Shown piece after piece: positions 56,073 to 64,000 of a DNA stretch of 64,000 nucleotides. The translations under genes and the position numbers were made by a program. Position 1 is the first letter of the stretch, and the number at the start of each line of letters is the position of its first letter. Location: positions 36,557,578 to 36,621,577 of the forward strand of contig NC_086378.1 of NCBI RefSeq assembly GCF_036588685.1, written 5' to 3'. This stretch comes from Mytilus trossulus. Its lineage: Eukaryota > Mollusca > Bivalvia > Mytilida > Mytilidae. Below the pieces are notes generated by a model. That model had not been told where the DNA came from. It worked only from the letters and a program-made list of their open reading frames with translations, and did not search any database.

Positions 56073-56117
56073 ACGCCAGACGCGCGTTTCGTCTACATAA
56101 GACTCATCAGTGACGCT
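56073..56117 (-). ncRNA. Hammerhead ribozyme, intact core (subfamily A)
   Basis: On the minus strand CTGATGA, stem II GTCT/AGAC with TATGT loop, GAAA and stem III ACGCGCGT are all intact. Predicted cleavage is after GTC, between plus positions 56079 and 56078. Stem I pairs GCGTCA with TGGCGT. This is the best-formed copy in the window. Confidence 0.88.
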
Positions 56118-56426
56118 CATATCAAAATAGTTATAAACCAAACAAATACATAGTTGAAGAGCATTGAGGATCCAAAATTCCAAAAAGTTGTGCCAAATAC
56201 TGTTAAGGTAATCTATGCCTAGGATAAGAAAATCCTTAGTTTTTCGAAAAATTCAAAGTTTTGTTAACAGGATTTTTTTTAAAATGACCACATAATTGAT
56301 ATTCATGTCAACACCGAAGTGCTGACTACTGGGCTGGTGATACCCTCAGGGACGAAACATCCACCAGCAGAGGCATCGAACCAGTGGTTTAAATAGTTAT
56401 CAAAGGTACCAGGATTCTTATTTAGT

Positions 56427-56471
56427 ACGCCAGACGCGCGTTTTGTCTACATAAGACTAATCAGTGACGCT
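56427..56471 (-). pseudogene. Hammerhead ribozyme with core mutations
   Basis: Aligns base for base with 56073-56117 except CTGATTA for CTGATGA and AAAA for GAAA. Both changes hit invariant core positions (G8 and G12), so it should not cleave. Confidence 0.8.
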
Positions 56472-56954
56472 CATATCAAAATAGTTATAAATCAAACAAA
56501 TAAAAAGTTGAAGAGCATTGCGGACCCAATTTCCAAAAAGTTGTGCCAAATACGGCTAAGGTAATATTTGCCTGGGATAAGAAAATCCTTAGTTTTTCTA
56601 AAAATTCTAAGATTTGTAAACAGGATTTTAAAAATAAACTGCATTATTTTTTTTATTATAAACTTTGTGATAGGTGTTCATCATGATTTATAAGTTGCAA
56701 CTCAGAGTGTAAAATTACATGTTTTTTTTCAAAATTTAAAAGATATTTTCTAAAAAGTCCTCAAAATCGTAGAACATGGCTTTGTCTTTGGACAAACATT
56801 ACTTGTCAACTTTAATGAATACAAATCCTTTTTAAGTACATAAAGAAAATAAACCTTTTTATTGCAACTCATATAAGCTTTCTTCTGTAATCAGAAAAAA
56901 GGGAAATATACTAGATATAAATTTAATAGAGCTATTCTTATAATGCGCTATTAC

Positions 56955-57180
56955 ATTCTGTTTCAGGTTAAGGGGTGTTGTGCGCAAACGCTCACATGTG
57001 TTTCATTCCGCTCATGTCCCTATTTGGGAGCATTTAATTCCGTGGCTATGTTTGTTTCATGTCTACCGAATTTGTTTTGAATAAATAGTGTTGTTATAAA
57101 TGAGGCCATTAGTTTTCACTTTTGAATTGTTTTCACATTTTTCCTTGCGATGCCATTTATTAAAAGCAGACTATCCGGAA
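56955..57180 (+). repeat. GGCCGTAC-family repeat, diverged fragment
   Basis: TACATTCTGTTTCAGGTTAA, CATGTCCCTATTTGGGAGCA, ATAAATGAGGCCATTAGTTT and TGAATTGTTTTCACATTTTT parallel the middle of the copy at 45440-45820. Confidence 0.45.
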
Positions 57181-58059
57181 TTATTTTTTCACAATTTCGA
57201 CGGACGTACGTTAACCTATTATTGCTCAAACTCCCCGGCAGTTCCAGTTCCGATCCGCATACGGACCCGAATACTACTCTACACTAATGATGGAGTAAGG
57301 GAAAAAAGTTCCGGAACGGAAACGATCACTGTCCGGAGTTTGATTATTGCTAACATCTTTACGTTTGCAACTTTGGGGGTAGTTGACTAATTGGCAAGCA
57401 TCTCGAATATTATTTTTATTAACAAATTATTACAAATTATTTTTTATGATTTGCTTTCGACATTAACTAGATCTACAATTTGGAAATTGTAAAAAAAAAA
57501 AATTTAAATTTAAAACCACACCGATTTATCATAAATAAACACATACCACCCTGCATCGGTCTATGTCTATTATAGTTATACATAGGTATGCTGCATTTCT
57601 TACAAAAGGAACTGTGTCTTTATTATAATCAAAATCAAACACACAAAAAACACAAATAATTGCAATTTAAAATTCTTTCTAATGGCTCACCAGGATGAGA
57701 AACGTCACCTATAAGTTAATAAAATGATTCTTTATCCTTTTTGATATGAGACTTTTATCATTATATACGACTGAGTTGGCATATGTCTTATTTGTTTTCC
57801 ATCAAACGACTGCGTGTTGTACTTTGTTTCCATGGAAATTAACGTTTCTTGTCATTAAAATTTTTACTAAGACGTGTAATTACTCAAGGTTTTAGTTACT
57901 TCTATTCTTATCATCACGTTTACATTGAAAGTAAATACTCAATGTATCCATTATTTCTTTTATCACGGCTGCTCAGTGCAGGTGAACGAAGTGATAAATT
58001 TATGTGTATTTTTTATATTTTTTTATATATATACTGAATGAAATCAATCATTACACTTT

Positions 58060-58365
58060 AAAAGTTTGACTTTCAATTCAACTCAATATCAAGAACTCTC
58101 TCATCACTCTTAAAATGTTTAGATAATATATACTTTTCTATAAAGCAACACTGTCTTCTTTATGACAGTATGGTTGGATCGGTACTGAACTATCCTTCCG
58201 AAATATGGGGTTTTCACCGTGCCAACGACATAGAGATTATTCATAACCGTTTTAGTAGGTTTGTTTTAAAATTAGGTAAACATGCTCCTATTACTTTTCT
58301 TTGTGGCGAGCTTGGTCATCTACCTATGTATGTTTTGAAAAAACAATTAATCTTAAAATAAGCTT
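58060..58365 (+). mobile_element. LINE reverse transcriptase C-terminal remnant
   Basis: About 63 codons at 58170-58361 read NYPSEIWGFHRANDIEIIHN, FSRFVLKLGKHAP and ELGHLPMYV, the thumb/connection pattern after LINE RTs (YGSEIWGF...ILGV...ELGR.P). The flanking frame is short and broken, so this is a 3' fossil. Confidence 0.7.
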
Positions 58366-58584
58366 ATTCTAGATCTCTAACAATTAAGCTCTGTAACTAT
58401 TTGAAGAGTGCATGGAAAGCTATATCTGATATTATTGGTTAGCTACAACATGTATTTTATGATTGTATTGTTCTCTGTTACCAGTCTTTTGTCACATTAT
58501 GTATATATTATATATTGCCATAGCATGTTCTATATGTTTTTTGACTTTGGCAGCTACTGCCTCTTTTCTACCTCAAGAAAAAAT

Positions 58585-58765
58585 TGCCTTGGCTGTATTT
58601 GGCAAAACTTTGGGGAATTTTGGTCGTGAATGCTCTTCGACTTTGTACTTTATTTGGCCTTTTTAACTTTTTTGGATTCGAGCGTTGCTGATGAGTCTTT
58701 AGAAACGCTTGTCTGGCGTAGATAATATAGAACTAGATCTTGGTATCTATGATGAGTTTATTTGA
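58585..58765 (+). pseudogene. Decayed hammerhead repeat (subfamily B)
   Basis: GGCTGTATTTGGCAAAACTT leads to a ribozyme region at 58681-58719 in which CTGATGA survives but stem II and GAAA are collapsed by a deletion (GTCTTTAGAAACGCTTGTC). It ends TATCTATGATGAGTTTATTT like the copy at 15199. Confidence 0.7.
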
Positions 58766-59494
58766 CAAATATCTCAATTCTCTACTGAAATTAAAGCTAT
58801 TATTTGTCAGACACATGGGAAATATTTGTTTCTCTTTAAATAATTCCTACCTAGGAACTTTCACAAAACGTGTAAATTTTGCAGTGTCTTCTTATTTTAT
58901 CCAACTATCAAATCCCACATGGATTCTATACGTTTTCCTGGGAATAACACAAACACAGAGGAATATTGCAAACCTCTTTATCTTACTTTGGAATGTCGAT
59001 TATTCACTTTAAGTAAACTCATACAAAAGCGTACTTGAATAAAATAGAAAATTTCTAAATGTGTTCTTAAATTTGGTTAAAAGATCATTCTGTTGCTCTA
59101 ATTTGCAGATAACCTGAAACGCCCACCTGAAACAAATCAGGGTTACCAGTTACGAAATTACCCATTGTTCGAATAATAATGGATTGGTGTGTGATATATT
59201 ACCTGACAACTTTCACACTTATAATGAGATCATAAGCATTTTGTTCCTCCTTTGAACTGTACAATTCGTGTTTTTGTGTAGAATGAAATGGATTGTGAAA
59301 TACTGGAGAGACATTTTCTTGTGTAGGAGTATTTTTTTTACATAATTTATAGTTGACATAGAGTGATATCCTTCTTATTCTTGTATGAAAATTGAAGAAA
59401 AATTTAAATAATTTCATAATGAAACGATAATAAACATTATGTATATGTTTAACAACATTTGGTTGAGACAAACCAAAGTTAGAGAACGGTAACC

Positions 59495-59690
59495 AATTTT
59501 AAAATTGGACGTACACGATTACGGACGAACGGACAAGGGTAACTTAAAACTCCCTCTTTCGCCTAGTGGCGAGGGCATTACAAAATAACATTTATTATCT
59601 AATCATCTACTGGCCATGTCGTTGTCAGTTTATTTTCGACTTATGAGTTTTTGTGTCTTTTCGGTATTTTTAGGCTCTCTTCTACAATAA
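59495..59690 (+). repeat. Repeat ends: hairpin tail and Naiad-like tail scrap
   Basis: GGACGAACGGACAAGGGTAA followed by CTCTTTCGCCTAGTGGCGAG forms a terminal hairpin typical of bivalve repeats. From 59610 GCCATGTCGTTGTCAGTTTA and ACTTATGAGTTT resemble the Naiad-like tail end. Confidence 0.45.
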
Positions 59691-59699
59691 TTGATATCT

Positions 59700-61375
59700 C
59701 CAGATACATGTAAGTTACTTTTGTCTATTGAAACACAGCAGCTCAAAAAGTATCAAAAATAGTAGTAAACTCACTTTATTGACTTGTATTAAAATCATAG
59801 ATATACCGTCTGATTAACTCATAACAGTTACATTGTATTAGCAAACAGTTCTTTCGTTATAACATAATTTTCAAGAGACTAAATGACGCAGACTGAATTA
59901 ACAACTATAGTTCATCGTACTACCTTCAACAATGAGTAAAACCAATGTTGATATGTGTCATATATTACAGTTTACGATCACACAGTCGGAGAGCACACAT
60001 ATTTTAAAAGTAAAGACTGTGTGCACTTAATATTTTAACCCGAAATTAAAATATCAAACATTTACTCATTTTATGATTTCTTTACACATAGGCAGGTGTT
60101 GTGTTTGCAATTAAGAAGTAATTTGAAGTTTGACAAATATTTCAGAATTTCGGATGACAGACATATGTTTTTAATAAAACAACAAGATTAATTCATTTTA
60201 TTCTTCGCAATCAGTTTATATAATCTCTTTAAAATATATTCTTTTTATCTCAAATCATTTTTTTTTCGTCAGACTTAATTTTGTCATTTCTTTTTTATTA
60301 AATTAATTTTTTAATTACTTATTTTTTATTTATTTTTTATGATGTGAAAAATCCGGATAATTTTAAACATTTTTGACATTTTAATATGTTTTACAAAATT
60401 TATTTGTTAAATAGATATTTATTTCTTGATTATAGTGTCTCATAAGTCTATCTAGGCTGGGTATTGGTCTTATTTTATTATTGTGCAATGTATGATCTGT
60501 ATAAAAATCTGTAGACAAGTATGTGACACTTTAATAAAATAAATTATAATTATTATTTTTTCATATAGCTTTATTTTCAATTTTTTCACCTTGGAAGAAA
60601 ACAGAATGTGTGTTTTGCTCACTTCAAATGATAAATGGTGACGAATACATTTTTTAATTGTACAACTTTTGATAATAACAAATTTGATCATAGATATTAT
60701 CCTCTCCTAGCATTTTTAATTTTCCTGATTTTATAAATTCCAAAACATGTTCAGATCTAAATTTGCAGTGTAAACTAATTAAGGAAATCAACAATTTGAA
60801 CTTTTCTGGATGAAATGCTAGTTAATATGTATTTATGGGAAACGTTTTGATATTATATTTGATAAGGTTTAATTCCACAAAGTTGGCTAATTGGTACTTA
60901 CAAACCATATATATATAAAAAAAATAAAGGCGACTTTAAAAATTCAAAGATATATATATACCAATTGATATTGTAAGTTGATTGTGAAAACTATGTAAAA
61001 AAAATCTTAAGCAAAAGGAACACTGTCAAATTTCAAACTAGAAATAGCATTTGGTAAAATACTGAGAATGGCAATGCTTATTTAATCACGTTTTCGGCAT
61101 CGCCAGGTATATAAAATCGAAATACAAATTATCCAAAAATAGTCGTACTTCGATGTTATGAGATTGGAAAGGAGTGTGTTGGTAGGAGGGGTCGTGATCC
61201 CGAAGTCCCCACAAAGGTCCTATCCCCCCTCTGAGATGTCATGAAAAGCAACCAATGTGTTAGCGATGGTATGAAAACTGTATTAACAAAAATAAAGGTC
61301 AAAACAATTCCAAATGTTAAGATGGGTATTCTTGAAGTTCTCTGTTGAACTACAACTATATACCGGTAATTTTTA
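59700..61375. other. Intergenic, AT-rich, no gene seen
   Basis: Long A/T-rich stretches (for example 60240-60560) with stops in every frame. No repeat shared with other parts of the window was found. Confidence 0.5.
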
Positions 61376-61379
61376 CAAA

Positions 61380-61690
61380 AAAAGATCGAACGATACCAGA
61401 GGGACAGTCAAACTGAAAGATCGAAATTAAAAGGACAACGCCATTGCTTAAAAAAACAAAAAAGAAAACAACAGACAAATAACAGTACACACGTCACACC
61501 ATAGAAAACTAAAGGCTAAGCAACACTAACCACACCAAAAACTGGGGAATGATCTCAGGTGCTCCGGGAGGGTAAGCAGATCCTGCTCCACATGTGGCAC
61601 CCGTCGTGTTGCTCATATTATTATAAACCCGCTAAATAGTCTAATTCGGAAGGTGACATTCATGAGAAGGGAAGGGGAATTACAAAGTAG
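61380..61690 (-). repeat. Naiad-like Penelope 3' tail fragment
   Basis: ACGATACCAGAGGGACAGTC, ATCTCAGGTGCTCCGGGAGG and TGCTCCACATGTGGCACCCG match the tail of the element at 41844-44707, truncated before the RT region. Confidence 0.82.
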
Positions 61691-61699
61691 TTAATGCTC

Positions 61700-63365
61700 T
61701 CTTTGAATAATTTTGGATGGATTTTAACTACATGAAGCTTATGATAAAGTATATGAACTTCCTGTATAAAATTAAGGAGATATGGTATGATTGCTTATAA
61801 ATTGTTATTTGGAAACCAGTAAATCACAACACTGTTTAATTAACAAAAAGACACCGATAAGACAAAATGAAAAACAATTAAAACTAGAGAAACAACAGAA
61901 ACAAATAGACACCCAGCAACAAAAAACTATCAAAAACATAATGGCTCATGACTCAGAACACGCACATAAAGAATGTGGCTAAGTTAAGCATGTGTATGAA
62001 CACTCAATCCTCGCATATATTCGGGCATATTCGGGCAGTTGTGTAACAGCACAGAAAAAGGTTTACATATCAGAGTGGCACAAAATACACACCAAAAAAA
62101 CATAAAGACAAAAGACACGAAACCTAAATCTGGGGACATTTAAAGTTACTTCTAATGTATAAATAATTATTATGTTCGCCTAGAATCTATCAGTCGACTA
62201 AAAGCATGACCTTGTGCGATGCTAAAATATAAGAAACTAATGTATACCCTCGGTAGTTACCGCCTTTGGATGGTTTATTGTAAGTGTTTATAACAAAATG
62301 TATAGAAACATTACCCGTAGACTTTCCATGTTATTAAAAACATCAGAATATTTAAAGTGTATACACTGGTGTCCAATCAAAGGCATTGACGATAATAAGT
62401 TTGATTTCAATCTATGCTTGCTTTTTGAGAAATTTTTTTTTTTTAAATTGAAACTATCGAGAGGGAAAAATATCTATTGTTTGAGAGAAACACTTTATGT
62501 TTTACGATAAAACATATTATTTCTATTACAGAAAAGGATGTTCAACTTTCTTCCGTACGTTATTTTCAAAACAGCATTTACTATTTGAAATAAATAAATA
62601 TATTATCAAAACATTATTTTCTTTCTTTCTTTTAATAGTAATGGTACTAATAAATAGTAGTAAAGAAAAACATACCTTTTATTTAATGAAGTTTTATCTT
62701 TCTTTAAAACACCTGTCAATTTTTGAGTTCTTAATAAGTACGCATCAAAGCAAACTATAAACTGTGAAAAAATATATCTGTAAACCTTTTGTCACCTGAT
62801 ATTTTTCTATGATCTTATTGGCAGACCAATTTATTCTGTACCATAGACAAATGTGGGCATATATTGTCAAAGTACAAGGATTTATTCATATCTAATTAAA
62901 GAGATACTGATGTTTATAATTGATTTTGGAGCTGTTAATAGAACCAAGCAATATAATGCTGTCAGTTTTCATGCCTTTGATCACACAATTATAAACATAT
63001 CTTAACCATACTTATTTTTTTCTATTATACATGTACCATTGGCTTTTTACTGATAAAGGTAAACTATAATATAATGCTTAGAAATCACCAAATTTATAAG
63101 TGTTATTTTTTTGTTGCTTCCGTAAGCCTCAGATTTCAAGCCAAGTAAAGATATAAATTGAAGGAATTGTGACCCTTGTATCTTTCAAATAAAGTACAGA
63201 ATATCTCTTTTTTTTAATAACATTCACGGTAATAATTAGTCAGCACAATATATTATTCCCGTGATGCTTTGGGGCAGTTCTTTTGAAAATTCAAAACTTA
63301 TTTGAAAAAAAAGAGGCAGAGCATTACTTGAGGGAGATATATTCCTTAATTAAAAAGATCTGCTT
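61700..63365. other. Intergenic, no gene seen
   Basis: AT-rich. Short open frames here have biased, non-protein-like composition and no recognisable domain. Confidence 0.45.
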
Positions 63366-63371
63366 ATCTTT

Positions 63372-63490
63372 CAGGAGCACCGGGGTCTTCCCCAATTTTT
63401 GATTGAGTTCGTTTTGTCCATTCTTTTGTTTTAATGTTGTGTTTTGCGAAATGGTGTTTGTCAGTTTATTTTCATTCTATGATATGTTTC
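63372..63490 (+). repeat. Diverged Naiad-like 3' tail fragment
   Basis: AGGAGCACCGGGGTCTTCCC, TGAGTTCGTTTTGTCCATTC and TGTTTGTCAGTTTATTTTCA parallel the tail with changes. Confidence 0.55.
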
Positions 63491-63754
63491 GCCACTCTTT
63501 ATATAATTTTCAAATAAATGTAATACTAGTAGCAAATTTTAATAATAAAATATATGTATCTGTCTATCGTACGATCTACCTAATAAAGATATATTTAGTA
63601 TTTAGCAACCGTTGAATGTTTCTATATAAAGAAACAACACAAACACAACTATAATTCTGTCAACAGCCTCTTTAATAATATAATTTAAATAAAATATGTA
63701 AAAGCAAATTTTAATAACACAATGTCTGTATCTATCTATCGTACACACTACCTT

Positions 63755-63945
63755 AAAAGTAAAATCTCAAAAATACTGAACTCCAAGAAAAATTTCAAAA
63801 CGGAAAGTCCCTAATCAAATAGCGAAATCAAACGACAAAACACACCAAACGAATGGGCAACAACTGTCATATTCCTGACTTGGAACAGGCATTATCAAAT
63901 GTAAAAAAAATGTGGATTGAACCTGGTTTTATAGTGCTAAACCTC
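63755..63945 (-). repeat. CCAGGTT repeat, minus copy
   Basis: AAAATCTCAAAAATACTGAA, CAAACGAATGGGCAACAACT, GTCATATTCCTGACTTGGAA and TGAACCTGGTTTTATAG follow the reversed family order. Confidence 0.78.
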
Positions 63946-64000
63946 TCACGTATATGACAGTTGCATCATATTCGATATATATCAAATATTTTAAAACCGG

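Larger units (their letters stand above)
56039..56640 (-). mobile_element. Tandem retrozyme, about 1.6 units of ~354 bp
   Basis: On the minus strand a partial unit from 56640 reaches a ribozyme at 56471-56427. It then passes without a break (TTTGATAACTATTTAAACCA) into a full unit whose ribozyme is at 56117-56073, and ends at GATAACTATT near 56040. The ribozymes are 354 bp apart. The body includes GTTGTGCCAAATACTG(T/G)(T)TAAGG-type sequence on plus and GTCAACACCGAAGTGCTGAC. Head-to-tail units with a hammerhead each are the signature of retrozymes. Confidence 0.87.

Noticed and set aside
27561..58719. Interpreting the spaced AGACGAAACGCGCGTCT repeats as a CRISPR array or simple palindromic sites
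   Set aside because: Copies are kilobases apart on both strands in a eukaryotic context, and the flanking CTGATGA/GAAA geometry fits a hammerhead ribozyme instead.

Overview
The window reads as nuclear DNA of a bivalve mollusc, most likely a marine mussel (Mytilus or a close relative). The basis is intron-split metazoan genes, AT-rich intergenic DNA, and a set of interspersed repeats I recognise from mussel and other bivalve genomes. No bacterial, organellar, rRNA or CRISPR features are visible. The species call is inference.

Host genes are few. At the left (1-4717 and 6718-10424) two tandem, same-strand paralogues encode peroxisomal enoyl-CoA delta-isomerase/hydratase-like proteins of the crotonase fold. 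They share intron phases (2,1,2), catalytic motifs and a C-terminal SKL peroxisomal signal; the first lacks its 5' end because the window begins inside it. A class A GPCR in three exons occupies 25784 down to 18178, with a 6.0 kb first intron full of transposons. A second class A GPCR with an uninterrupted 419-codon frame lies at 54464-53205; a 3' splice acceptor abuts its ATG. A possible orphan exon (TSP1/FN3-like) is at about 12350-12790 on the minus strand.

Most of the remaining DNA is transposon-derived. It includes: (i) a LINE with an SGNH-hydrolase ORF1 and an endonuclease/RT ORF2 (39182-33790, minus); (ii) a 2.86 kb Penelope-like element with an N-terminal GIY-YIG domain (Naiad-type order) at 44707-41844 (minus), inserted into another repeat and flanked by a candidate CATATG target duplication, plus many 3'-end fragments of it elsewhere; (iii) remnants of two other Penelope-like families; (iv) foldback/MITE-like elements at 5617-6564, 8444-9032, 16603-17557 and 54870-55432; (v) a probable tRNA-derived SINE; (vi) several tandem arrays.

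The most interesting system is a family of about ten short repeats that each carry a hammerhead self-cleaving ribozyme motif. Three have an intact core (15199-15243 plus, 52049-52093 plus, 56073-56117 minus). They sit in units of about 352-356 bp, in one place as tandem units whose ribozymes are 354 bp apart (56039-56640). Most copies of the main subfamily end at the same 3' point (GATAACTATT), and two copies begin just downstream of the predicted cleavage site. This matches metazoan retrozymes: non-coding retroelements whose RNA self-cleaves and circularises. Co-residence with Penelope-like reverse transcriptases suggests, but does not prove, a mobilising partner.
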